Part shown: piece after piece, positions 1 through 7,315 of the stretch
Numbering within the stretch: the stretch's first letter is position 1
How the letters are laid out: each line of letters opens with the position of its first letter
From: CAZMMV01 sp964567475
GTDB taxonomy: Bacteria; Bacillota; Clostridia; Tissierellales; Tissierellaceae
Length of the DNA stretch: 15,929 bases
Assembly (NCBI GenBank): GCA_964567475.1
Contig: CAZMMV010000036.1
Coordinates: 1-15,929, forward strand
Reading direction: 5' to 3'
Program-made: the position numbers and the translations under genes
The notes under the pieces: model-generated
Database searches by the model: none
What the model was told of the DNA's origin: nothing
What the model saw: only the letters and a program-made list of their open reading frames with translations

Positions 1-860
1 TAGGGCTTTGCAAGATGATAGCACCTTTTGTTCCATTTGTTGCTGAGGAAATATATCAAAAGCTGGTAGAAAGTGAATCAGTACATTTAGAATACTATCC
101 AGATGTTGATTTAAGTCTAATAAACAAAGAATTAGAAGAGAAAATGGACTTAGTAAGGGACTTGGTAGGACTAGGTCGTGCATCTAGAGAATCAGCTAGA
201 TTAAAAGTTCGTCAACCACTTAAAGAAGTAGTTATAGATGGTAAATACGAAGAAATGATAAAAGACTTAGTTCCATTAATAAAAGAAGAGCTAAATGTTA
301 AAGCAGTAATATTTGAGAAGGATTTATCTCAATTTATGAACTACTCTTTAAAACCAAATTTCAAAGTAGCTGGATCAATACTTGGAAAGAATGTTAAAAC
401 ATTTGGCAAAGTATTAAAAGAATTAGATTCTAAAGAAACAGTAGAGAAATTAGAAGCAGGAGAAAAACTAGTTCTAGATTTAAATGGAGAAGACGTGGAA
501 ATAGAAAAAGACTATGTTCTAGTTACCATATCAGCTAAAGAGGGCTTTGACGTAGCCATGGAAAACAATTTGTTTGTTATATTAGATACAACATTAACAG
601 ATGAATTAATCAACGAAGGTTATGCAAGAGAGTTTGTATCAAAAGTACAGCAAATGAGAAAGAATAACGAATATGAAGTATTAGATAATATTAATATATA
701 CTACAATGGTTCAGATACAATCAAAAAAGCTATAGATGAACATGAAGAATTTATTAAAGTAGAAACTCTAGCAAAATCTATTGAAAGAGTAAGCCAAGAA
801 GATTTAGAAGAACAGGATTTAAATGGCGAAATGACAGGAATGAGACTAGAGAGAATTTAA
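1..860 (+). CDS. ileS: Isoleucine--tRNA ligase, C-terminal part (5' end outside window)
   Basis: IleS charges tRNA-Ile with isoleucine in the cytoplasm. Only the last ~285 residues are here; the frame is open to the left edge (first full codon at 3), so the ATG at 15 is internal. The segment starts in the anticodon-binding helical domain (MIAPFVPFVAEEIYQKL), continues through the landmark LGRASRESARLKVRQPL (about residues 53-69 counted from the ATG at 15) and ends in the alpha/beta C-terminal domain usual for the eukaryote/archaeal-like clade of IleS (DUF5915 region). No cysteine zinc finger is present at the C-terminus, unlike clade 1 bacterial IleS, which supports clade 2; that clade is generally mupirocin-insensitive (family knowledge, not shown here). 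It ends with TAA followed by a strong terminator, so it is the last gene of its transcript. Confidence 0.93.
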   Translation, partial: GLCKMIAPFVPFVAEEIYQKLVESESVHLEYYPDVDLSLINKELEEKMDLVRDLVGLGRASRESARLKVRQPLKEVVIDGKYEEMIKDLVPLIKEELNVKAVIFEKDLSQFMNYSLKPNFKVAGSILGKNVKTFGKVLKELDSKETVEKLEAGEKLVLDLNGEDVEIEKDYVLVTISAKEGFDVAMENNLFVILDTTLTDELINEGYAREFVSKVQQMRKNNEYEVLDNINIYYNGSDTIKKAIDEHEEFIKVETLAKSIERVSQEDLEEQDLNGEMTGMRLERI

Positions 861-873
861 TATAATTATGTAG

Positions 874-912
874 AATAAAGGTAGATAGTGAAAACTATCT
901 ACCTTTATTTTT
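874..912 (+). terminator. Rho-independent terminator of ileS
   Basis: A perfect 16-bp stem (874-889 with 894-909) closed by a GAAA tetraloop (890-893) runs into a T-rich tail ending at 912. It lies 13 bases after the ileS stop. Confidence 0.92.
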
Positions 913-917
913 AAATA

Positions 918-946
918 TATACTTAACAAAGAAAATAGAGTATAAT
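918..946 (+). promoter_or_regulatory. Possible promoter of the ycxB-like gene
   Basis: A perfect TATAAT -10 box lies at 941-946. The hexamer 17 bases upstream (TATACT, 918-923) is a poor -35, so the call rests on the -10 box and on its position just after the ileS terminator. The start codon is 55 bases downstream. Confidence 0.35.
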
Positions 947-1000
947 TGTATATAGTTAAAGTAGATTAAAATAAAAAAATGTAAAACAAGGGGGAATAAT

Positions 1001-1531
1001 ATGGATATGGAGATTAGTTATAAATTAACAGAAGAAGATTACTTAGACTTTAATCTTCTTCACGGAAATAATTCGCCGTCTATTAAAAAGTCTATATTGA
1101 TACAAAGACTTATGGGACCAGTTATATTTTTTATGGCTTCATTTTTAGCTGCAAAAAGAACAGGAATACCCTTATGGTATTGGTTTGTTTTATTTGGAAT
1201 AGTAAGTATTATTTGGTATGCGTTTTATCCTAAATATATAAATTGGGAAGTATCTAGAAGAACATTAAAGATGCTAAAAGAAGGGAATAATAAAAATATA
1301 TTAGAAGAAAGAACTATTACATTGACAGTAGAAGGAATAAAAGAAACAAGCTTAAATAAAGAAGAAAGAGTTGCTTGGGAATCGATTGAAAAAATAGAAG
1401 AAACAGAAAGAAATATATATGTATATCTTTCTTCTATATCAGCATTTATTATACCAATTAGAGCTTTTAAAGATATTAAATCAAAGAATGAATTCATAGA
1501 AGAAATAAACAAACATAGAGAAAATAAATAA
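1001..1531 (+). CDS. YcxB-like membrane protein
   Basis: A 176-residue protein with two adjacent hydrophobic segments (about 33-51 and 57-77) and a charged cytoplasmic C-terminal half. The layout and the C-terminal pattern (RTITLTVEGI ... WESIEKIEET ... IYVYLSSISAFIIPIRAF) match the YcxB-like family, whose C-terminal domain resembles a small PH-like beta domain; its function is unknown. The start is ATG 1001, six bases after a run of five G (990-994); an in-frame ATG at 1007 is possible but too far from the optimal spacing. The gene is monocistronic, between the ileS terminator and its own terminator, which begins at its last stop base. Confidence 0.8.
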   Translation: MDMEISYKLTEEDYLDFNLLHGNNSPSIKKSILIQRLMGPVIFFMASFLAAKRTGIPLWYWFVLFGIVSIIWYAFYPKYINWEVSRRTLKMLKEGNNKNILEERTITLTVEGIKETSLNKEERVAWESIEKIEETERNIYVYLSSISAFIIPIRAFKDIKSKNEFIEEINKHRENK

Positions 1532-1567
1532 AAAAGGTCTTACAGAACATTCTGTAAGACCTTTTTT
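1531..1567. terminator. Bidirectional terminator between ycxB-like gene and tRNA-Lys
   Basis: A 16-bp perfect stem (1531-1546 with 1551-1566), loop ACAT, flanked by A-run on the left and T-run on the right. It can stop the plus-strand gene and, read on the minus strand with its own T-rich tail, the tRNA transcript arriving from the right. Confidence 0.9.
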
Positions 1568-1572
1568 AAAAT

Positions 1573-1648
1573 TGGTGCACCTTCAGGGATTCGAACCCTG
1601 GGCCCATTGATTAAGAGTCAATTGCTCTACCACCTGAGCTAAAGGTAC
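1573..1648 (-). tRNA. tRNA-Lys, anticodon CTT
   Basis: On the minus strand the 76 bases fold as a full cloverleaf. The acceptor stem GTACCTT pairs with AAGGTGC (one G-T pair). The D-arm is GCTC/GAGC, the anticodon stem ATTGA/TCAAT with loop CTCTTAA (anticodon CTT, reads AAG), and the T-arm CAGGG/CCCTG with TTCGAAT loop. The discriminator is A and CCA is encoded (1573-1575 on the complement). It stands alone rather than in a tRNA cluster, with its own promoter upstream and a shared terminator downstream. Confidence 0.97.
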
Positions 1649-1668
1649 AAAAAACAACCACTAACATA

Positions 1669-1697
1669 AGTATACTCCTAAAAACTCGATTTGTCTA
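1669..1697 (-). promoter_or_regulatory. Promoter of tRNA-Lys
   Basis: On the minus strand a -35 box TAGACA (1697-1692) and a -10 box TATACT (1674-1669) are separated by exactly 17 bases. Each matches the sigma-A consensus at five of six positions. Transcription would begin near 1662, about 14 bases before the tRNA 5' end. Confidence 0.75.
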
Positions 1698-1733
1698 TAG
1701 TATTTTTAAAATAAGTAAATATATTTTAAAGTT

Positions 1734-2399
1734 TTATAAATGCATTCTTTTTTTCAATTCTAGCTCCATATCAGAACCATGGAATATCAACATTGCAGAT
1801 AAGAATATAATACTTATACTTACACATATAACAGATAGATAGATTATATTATTCCAATTTAATAGTAAAAACAAAAGGGGAAGAATTCCAAACAAGCAAG
1901 CTAAAAAGCCATATAAAATATAATCCCTTATACTTAGTTTCATTATTTTAGATGTTACATACATAACAATCATAGCTCCAATATAAGTTATTGGAATTAT
2001 AAAATCTAAAGACCAGCCATGCCAACCAGTTTTCCAATCCCAAAACACCGATAATATAGATACTATAATTACTTGCCATATTATTTTTTTAGGAATATTA
2101 TGTCTTTTTTTCAATATAAAATATAGACTAAGCCATATACTAGTAAGGCCTAATAAAAACAATAATGGCCAATTAATATGTGATGGAAATATCATAGTAA
2201 TAGCGAAACTTACTACTATTGATGTTATAGATATAAATATCATAATTTTTATAGCTAGATGTCTTTTAAAAAATGCTTTAATTTCTGGAAATATTTTCTC
2301 CTTATTAGTATTTGATTCACAAGCTAATATATTTCTACATAGGGGACATCTTTCACTATATTGTCTTATGTGAACTTTACAATGATTACAGTATTGCAA
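1734..2399 (-). CDS. DUF6320 membrane protein with N-terminal zinc ribbon
   Basis: The N-terminus carries a compact four-cysteine zinc ribbon, YCNHCK ... ERCPLC (Cys 4, 7, 18 and 21 counted from the TTG start), followed by about six hydrophobic segments over the remaining ~170 residues and a short charged tail. The conserved-looking FWDWKTGWHGWSLDFIIP lies between the third and fourth segments. This matches the DUF6320 family of Firmicutes; no function is known. I chose TTG at 2399: AAGGAG (2408-2413) is eight bases upstream, whereas the GTG at 2408 would overlap that ribosome binding site. It is the last gene of a four-gene operon and follows the acyltransferase gene by 16 bases. No strong terminator follows, only an AT-only hairpin at 1705-1730. 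Confidence 0.8.
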   Translation of the reverse strand: MQYCNHCKVHIRQYSERCPLCRNILACESNTNKEKIFPEIKAFFKRHLAIKIMIFISITSIVVSFAITMIFPSHINWPLLFLLGLTSIWLSLYFILKKRHNIPKKIIWQVIIVSILSVFWDWKTGWHGWSLDFIIPITYIGAMIVMYVTSKIMKLSIRDYILYGFLACLFGILPLLFLLLNWNNIIYLSVICVSISIIFLSAMLIFHGSDMELELKKRMHL

Positions 2400-2407
2400 G
2401 TTTAACA

Positions 2408-2413
2408 CTCCTT
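2408..2413 (-). promoter_or_regulatory. Ribosome binding site that sets the TTG start of the DUF6320 gene
   Basis: AAGGAG on the minus strand, eight bases before TTG 2399. A GTG at 2408-2406 shares a base with this site and so cannot be served by it. Confidence 0.7.
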
Positions 2414-2415
2414 TC

Positions 2416-3687
2416 TTACATATTTGATAATATTTCCACTTCTATATTATTATTTGATAGGAAATTAAAAAATCTTCTTTGAATATCAGTTTCTTCAAAG
2501 GGTGAAGTAAAGCTAATGACTATAGTATCATTATATGATAAAAAGGTTATCAAAGGTCTTCTTGCACTAACACATACGCTAAATTGTTTAATATATTTAT
2601 CAAAGTCTGGAGGAAATGATAGTTTTCCTACATTTGATATAGAAGAAGTAATCTTCCTATCATTTAGCTTATTTGCAATTTTCAATGCTATATTTTTCAA
2701 AGGAAGTGGGATAGGTCTTGCAAATGGATTTTTTTCTAAGGACATAAATTTATTTAAATGTAAGCTTATGTTATCACCATCTAAATTATATTTAAAGCTA
2801 TCTTCTACCTTTTTCATTATTTCTTGAAAATCACTACCATCTTTTTTATAATCATAAGAAATATTCATTGTACTAAAGAAATTTCTAGCAGTAAATGAAG
2901 GAAAAAATTGTCTTAGATTAATAGGCACTGCCAAGGTAATAGGATACTTTTTATCCTTGGAACTCATTTCTTTGAAAATACAATCAATTAACAAACTTGT
3001 AAGAAATATAGTTAATGTAGTATTATACTTTTTTGATAAATCCAGAAGAGCTTTTACCTTCATAGATCCTTCAATTACTTTAGTTCTATTTTCCATGTTT
3101 TTACTAGCTTTAATAGTATAGGATTTTCTAATCTTTTCAACTTTAAGATTTTTATTAGTTTTATTGTTTTTGTTGTAATACTTTTCAAAACTATTATCCA
3201 TTTTTTCACTTATTGAAGATTTATAATTAAGTTTTGGAAGATCTTTTCCCAGTTCTTTTTTGTAGTTAATAGATATATATTGATAAACTAAATTCTCTAA
3301 AAACAGTAAAGCTCCAGCTCCATCAGATAATGCGTGAAATATTTCCACATTAATTCGTTTATTGTAGTATATTACTCGAAATAGTAAATTTTTACTATCA
3401 TTAAGATATAGGGGTGAACAAAGAGGAGTTGTTTCTAATTCTACCTTAGCTTCTATATTAGAGTTTTCAAAGTAATACCAAAATAAACCCCTTCGTAAAA
3501 CTGACCTATATAGTGGAAAACTTTTAATAGTTATATCTAATGCCTCTTGCAGTATATCAGGATTTACTTTTTCATGTAATTCACAGGAAAATCTAAACAC
3601 CTTTGTATCTTTGTTATTAGATGTAGCTGGAAATATTTTAGAGGCATTATCCAGTGGTGTCCACCCTTTCTCTCCTTTATATTTCAT
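2416..3687 (-). CDS. HXXXD acyltransferase, alcohol acetyltransferase-like
   Basis: A 423-residue protein of the CoA-dependent acyltransferase/condensation-domain superfamily. The catalytic motif HALSDGAG is at residues 118-125 (His118, Asp122 in HXXXDG). The N-terminus WTPLDNASKIFPATSN and the C-terminal ISNVGKLSFP strand region fit the clostridial proteins annotated as alcohol acetyltransferase (AATase-like). Members transfer an acyl group from CoA, or a carrier, to a hydroxyl or amine; the acceptor here cannot be read from sequence. GAGGA precedes the ATG. It is third in the operon, 14 bases after the hydrolase gene and followed closely by the DUF6320 gene. A hydrolase and an ester-forming enzyme side by side suggest control of an ester pool, an inference only. 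Confidence 0.82.
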   Translation of the reverse strand: MKYKGEKGWTPLDNASKIFPATSNNKDTKVFRFSCELHEKVNPDILQEALDITIKSFPLYRSVLRRGLFWYYFENSNIEAKVELETTPLCSPLYLNDSKNLLFRVIYYNKRINVEIFHALSDGAGALLFLENLVYQYISINYKKELGKDLPKLNYKSSISEKMDNSFEKYYNKNNKTNKNLKVEKIRKSYTIKASKNMENRTKVIEGSMKVKALLDLSKKYNTTLTIFLTSLLIDCIFKEMSSKDKKYPITLAVPINLRQFFPSFTARNFFSTMNISYDYKKDGSDFQEIMKKVEDSFKYNLDGDNISLHLNKFMSLEKNPFARPIPLPLKNIALKIANKLNDRKITSSISNVGKLSFPPDFDKYIKQFSVCVSARRPLITFLSYNDTIVISFTSPFEETDIQRRFFNFLSNNNIEVEILSNM

Positions 3688-3701
3688 TTAAATTCCTCAT
3701 T

Positions 3702-4619
3702 TCAATCATTTTTGTATATAAATTCATTTATAATTTTATAGGATTTGTCAATTTCTTCTGAAGCAAGTGGGCTAGAAAGAAAACCATGAATAGCACTAGG
3801 AATCTCATGTATTTCAGTATTATTACCAGATTCTCTAAGCTTATTTCCATAGTCTTCCCCTTCATCTCTTAGTGGATCAAACTCTGCAGTGATGATCAAA
3901 GTATCTGGCTGATTAGAAAAATTTTTAGACAAGATAGGTGCAATATATGGACTCAATCTATCTTCTTTGTTGGGAGCATATAAATCCAAGTAATCTTGTA
4001 TTCTTTTAGAAGTCATTATATAATGTTTACCATTTTCTATAACAGATTTATAAGGTGAATTTTCACTATGATCATAATTTGTTGCTGGATATATTAAAAT
4101 TTGTTTAGCTGGAATAAAATCACCTTTGTCTCTTCCCATAAGAGAAACAACTGCTGCTAAATTTCCACCTGCACTATCACCTATTAGTATAATATCTTCC
4201 TTTTTACAATTTAAAATATCTGGATCCAAGAAAATTTCCTTAGCAACAGAATAACAATCTTCAAGTCCTGCAGGAAATGGATTTTCTGGAGCCAATCTAT
4301 AATCTACAGAAATTACAAGACAATTAGTTTCATTTGCCATATTAGCGCATATTTTAGTATAGGTATCTATATTGCCAGTAACCCATCCGCCACCATGATA
4401 AAATAGCAAAACCTTAGAATATTCTTCCCCTTTGGGAAGAAAAGCTCTTACTGGTATTTCTCTATTATTAACTATTATTTTATGATCTAAACTTTTATAC
4501 AGTGGATTAAGTGAGGGATTTAATATTCTTAAAATTTTTCTATATATTTTATAGTTCTTCTTTAAGTTCAAGTGAGGAATAGACAAGACCTTTAGGATCT
4601 TTTTCTTTATATTATTCAT
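3702..4619 (-). CDS. Alpha/beta hydrolase, HSL (hormone-sensitive lipase) type esterase
   Basis: A 305-residue carboxylesterase-like protein. It shows the HSL oxyanion-hole motif HGGGW (75-79), DYRLAPE (106-112), the nucleophile elbow GDSAGGN (147-153, Ser149), the acid Asp248 in EFDPLRDEG and the base His278 in HGF, so the triad is complete. No signal peptide is evident; the basic, amphipathic N-terminus may be a lid or cap. The family hydrolyses short acyl esters. The ATG overlaps the 3' end of the oxidase gene by eight bases and has no clear Shine-Dalgarno, suggesting translational coupling. Substrate unknown; a pairing with the downstream acyltransferase is plausible. Confidence 0.88.
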   Translation of the reverse strand: MNNIKKKILKVLSIPHLNLKKNYKIYRKILRILNPSLNPLYKSLDHKIIVNNREIPVRAFLPKGEEYSKVLLFYHGGGWVTGNIDTYTKICANMANETNCLVISVDYRLAPENPFPAGLEDCYSVAKEIFLDPDILNCKKEDIILIGDSAGGNLAAVVSLMGRDKGDFIPAKQILIYPATNYDHSENSPYKSVIENGKHYIMTSKRIQDYLDLYAPNKEDRLSPYIAPILSKNFSNQPDTLIITAEFDPLRDEGEDYGNKLRESGNNTEIHEIPSAIHGFLSSPLASEEIDKSYKIINEFIYKND

Positions 4620-5631
4620 ATGAAATCATAGAATTATTAATAGAAGCTAAATCATTAGCTCCTGTTAATATCATAGCCTTAAGGAGCTGGCTTTTCATAT
4701 TTTCTAGTACAGTTGATACTCCTTCACTATAACCACCAAAAGCACCTATAATAATAGGTCTACCTATTAAAACTGCATCTGCACCAAGGGCTAACATTTT
4801 AAACACATCTATACCTGAACGAATCCCACTATCGGCAAGAATCATTATTTGTCCTTTAACGGCCTTAGCTATTTCTGGTAATGCTTTGGCAGTAGACTCT
4901 CCATGGTCCAATATTCTACCTCCATGATTTGAAACGACAATAGCTTTAGCTCCAACTTCTACAGCTAAAAGAGCATCTTCCTTAGTCATTATCCCCTTTA
5001 ATATAAAAGGTAAATCAGTAGATCCAATAAGTTCTTTTAATTCTTCTTTTGTCTTAGGACCAACAGGAGTACCATTTAATGACATAGTTATCAATCCAGC
5101 ACCATCTATATCTATACCTACTGCAATAGCATTGGCATTTTCAGCTTTTTTAATAGAATTTATAATTACTTCATTTTCTTTTGGTTTAATAATAGCTACA
5201 CCTTTACCATTTACTTTATTTATAGCACTTATACCAGCTTCATAACATTGAGGAATAGCAGTATCTCCAATCATAGCTATGCTACCTGCTTTTATACTAC
5301 CTTCTATAACTGTATTAATATATTCTTCTTCATTTAAATATCCACCCATATTAAATTTACTACCAGTTACAGGTGCAGAAATAATTGGTAGATCTAGAGT
5401 ATTGCCAAAAAAATCAAAGCTAAGATTTGGATTTTTTGCATTGTGTATAGTTTTCATTCTCAACTTAACCTTAGCTAAATCAGAAACATTTGATTTGAAA
5501 GTAGAAGCTGTTAAAGATCCTCCCATACCAGGAACTTCTCCAGAACATGCTACACCATCACACACAGGACAGACTCTACAGTAAGCTTTCATTCTTTCTC
5601 TTGCATTTTTATTTATTTCTTTTATATCCAT
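4612..5631 (-). CDS. FMN-dependent alpha-hydroxy-acid oxidizing protein
   Basis: A 339-residue TIM-barrel flavoprotein of the lactate oxidase/glycolate oxidase (LldD, COG1304) superfamily, which oxidises 2-hydroxy acids to 2-oxo acids. Key residues are present: Lys212 in LKGIMTKEDA, catalytic His236 and Arg239 in SNHGGR, DSGIR (267-271) and the FMN phosphate-binding GADAVLIGRP (283-292). Odd for the superfamily is an N-terminal cysteine cluster, CX2CX2CX4C (Cys 18, 21, 24, 29), before PGMGG; it could hold a metal or an Fe-S centre, but that is inference. At 339 residues it is a little shorter than classical members. It leads the four-gene operon, with AGGAGTG (5638-5644) before the ATG. Exact substrate unknown. 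Confidence 0.85.
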   Translation of the reverse strand: MDIKEINKNARERMKAYCRVCPVCDGVACSGEVPGMGGSLTASTFKSNVSDLAKVKLRMKTIHNAKNPNLSFDFFGNTLDLPIISAPVTGSKFNMGGYLNEEEYINTVIEGSIKAGSIAMIGDTAIPQCYEAGISAINKVNGKGVAIIKPKENEVIINSIKKAENANAIAVGIDIDGAGLITMSLNGTPVGPKTKEELKELIGSTDLPFILKGIMTKEDALLAVEVGAKAIVVSNHGGRILDHGESTAKALPEIAKAVKGQIMILADSGIRSGIDVFKMLALGADAVLIGRPIIIGAFGGYSEGVSTVLENMKSQLLKAMILTGANDLASINNSMISYE

Positions 5632-5680
5632 TTAGATCACTCCTATTTAGCATATTATATATAAGCATATATTCAATTAT

Positions 5681-5709
5681 ATTATACATGTAAAGCACTA
5701 TAGTTTAAA
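5681..5709 (-). promoter_or_regulatory. Possible promoter of the four-gene oxidase/hydrolase/acyltransferase operon
   Basis: Read on the minus strand: TATAAT (5686-5681) with TTTAAA (5709-5704) 17 bases upstream. The -10 is perfect, the -35 weak (four of six). It sits in the 173-base divergent gap with the SagB-like gene. Confidence 0.4.
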
Positions 5710-5804
5710 GGCCTATCAGATATTTGCTTTTATCCATATTAATTATACAAATAATGGGTATAGATAACTTATAACAATAATACTTAAAATGGAGTGATTG
5801 AATT

Positions 5805-6542
5805 ATGAAATTTAAAGAAAATAGAAATTTCATGAAATCAAGATTTCATGAGGAAATAGTAAGTGACCAAATAAAAGAATTACCACAACCAGATCTTACA
5901 AAAGCTTATGACAAAGACAGTAGGATAATAACTTTGCCTAAAGTAAATAAAAAGGTTTTGCAAAAAACTGGAGTAGATGATTGTATTGCTGACAGAAAAA
6001 CTAATAGGGAATATAAAGAAATACCTATAACAATTGATCAACTATCTTATTTATTATGGGCCACACAAGGAGTAAAAGAAATTAGAGGAGATAATTATGC
6101 TACAGTTAGATCAGTTCCATCAGCTGGAGCTAGGCATCCCTTTGAAACTTATTTAGCTATAAATAATGTAGAAGGATTACAAAAGGGAATATATAGATAT
6201 TTACCTATGGAACATGAATTAATGTTTGTATATGAAGAAAAAGATATTAAAAAGAAAATAGTAAAAGGAACTTTAAATCAAAAATTTGTTTCTAGTGCAG
6301 CAGTCAGCTTTGTTTGGGCTTGTATACCATATAGAGGTGAGTGGAGATATGACAAGAACTCTCACAAAGTCATGTTAATAGATGCAGGACATATATGCCA
6401 ATCCCTTTACATAGCTTGTGAAGCCTTAGGATTAGGAACTTGTGCCTTAGCTGCTTATGATCAGAAACTAATGGATGAAATTATAAAAGTAGATGGACAA
6501 GATGAATATGTAGTATATATGGCTCCAGTTGGAAATATATAA
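5805..6542 (+). CDS. SagB/ThcOx-type nitroreductase-family dehydrogenase
   Basis: A 245-residue FMN-dependent oxidoreductase of the nitroreductase fold, SagB/ThcOx branch. Visible landmarks are RKTNREY (64-70, FMN contact region), SVPSAGARHPFETYL (103-117) and DAGHICQSLYIACEALGLGTC (193-213), ending with MAPVGN. SagB proteins oxidise azolines to azoles in peptide natural products, but stand-alone copies without a cyclodehydratase are widespread and their substrates are unknown. No precursor peptide, YcaO or cyclodehydratase gene is next to it. ATG 5805 follows GGAGTG (5791-5796) by eight bases. It is divergent from the oxidase operon and ends in a terminator shared with sfsA. Confidence 0.87.
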   Translation: MKFKENRNFMKSRFHEEIVSDQIKELPQPDLTKAYDKDSRIITLPKVNKKVLQKTGVDDCIADRKTNREYKEIPITIDQLSYLLWATQGVKEIRGDNYATVRSVPSAGARHPFETYLAINNVEGLQKGIYRYLPMEHELMFVYEEKDIKKKIVKGTLNQKFVSSAAVSFVWACIPYRGEWRYDKNSHKVMLIDAGHICQSLYIACEALGLGTCALAAYDQKLMDEIIKVDGQDEYVVYMAPVGNI

Positions 6543-6560
6543 TTATAAAAGAAAAATTAA

Positions 6561-6601
6561 AAGAAAAGCAAGAATATCAATCTGATATCCTTGCTTTTCT
6601 T
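6561..6601. terminator. Bidirectional terminator between SagB-like gene and sfsA
   Basis: Stem 6561-6579 with 6583-6601, one A-C mismatch, a three-base loop. T-rich sequence follows on the plus strand and a longer T-rich run on the minus strand. Its right edge touches the sfsA stop codon (6601-6603). Confidence 0.85.
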
Positions 6602-7299
6602 TATTTGTTGAGGAAACTTATATCTATATCATTTCCTATGCTTATACTATTTGGAGATACAATAGCATCATAAGCCATTATTTCTACCCCGTTTTCACTT
6701 GCCAACTTAACAGCTTGAGAAAACTTAGGATCCATTTCCCAATTCAATTTAAATAAATTTACTTTATCCATTTGTATTAGGAAAAATATTATTCCACGAT
6801 AGCCTTCTTTAACAGCTTCTATCATTTCTAATACATGTTTTCTTCCTCTATCAGTAGGTGCATCTGGAAACATTGATATACCATCCTTTTCTAAGGTAAC
6901 ACCCTTTACCTCAACAAATCCTTTTTTATCTCCAGATTCAAAATATATATCAAATCTAGATTTACCAAAAGTAACTTCTCTTTTTATAAAGGAAACATTT
7001 GATATATTATTGATATGATCCTGTTCTATAGCGTCAAATACTACCTTATTTGGAACTTGAGAATCCATATTGATTAGCTTATTAGCTTTCCATACAGCTA
7101 TAAGAGAGTATTTTGTCTTCCTATTTACATTGTGTGAACAATCTTCTAAAATAATCTTAGCTCCAGGAATAAGCAGTTCTTTACATCTACCCGTATTTCT
7201 AACATGGACGGTTTCTTCTTTTCCATCTATAAGAACTTTAGCTATAAATCTATTAGGCCTTTCTAAAAATATACCTTCTACAATTTTATTATATTTCAT
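6601..7299 (-). CDS. sfsA: DNA/RNA nuclease SfsA
   Basis: A 232-residue member of the SfsA family (named for sugar fermentation stimulation in E. coli, later described as a nucleic-acid-binding nuclease). Diagnostic motifs are HVRNTGRCKELL (32-43), SRFD (114-117), FVEVKG (128-133), which holds the nuclease-like Glu-X-Lys, and FPDAPTDRGRKH (144-155). Full length for the family. AAGGAG (7305-7310) lies five bases before the ATG. It follows degV by 16 bases and is the last gene of the DUF1836-degV-sfsA operon. Confidence 0.95.
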   Translation of the reverse strand: MKYNKIVEGIFLERPNRFIAKVLIDGKEETVHVRNTGRCKELLIPGAKIILEDCSHNVNRKTKYSLIAVWKANKLINMDSQVPNKVVFDAIEQDHINNISNVSFIKREVTFGKSRFDIYFESGDKKGFVEVKGVTLEKDGISMFPDAPTDRGRKHVLEMIEAVKEGYRGIIFFLIQMDKVNLFKLNWEMDPKFSQAVKLASENGVEIMAYDAIVSPNSISIGNDIDISFLNK

Positions 7300-7315
7300 A
7301 TATACTCCTTAAAGT

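Noticed and set aside
1225..1512. Minus-strand open frame opposite the ycxB-like gene
   Set aside because: No ribosome binding site or family match; the plus-strand gene has both a good start and matching terminator.
1705..1730. Hairpin after the DUF6320 gene as an operon terminator
   Set aside because: A nine-pair A-T-only stem without a T-run on the minus strand; too weak to call.
2516..2827. Plus-strand open frame inside the acyltransferase gene
   Set aside because: It lies opposite a well-supported gene, has no ribosome binding site and no recognisable motif.
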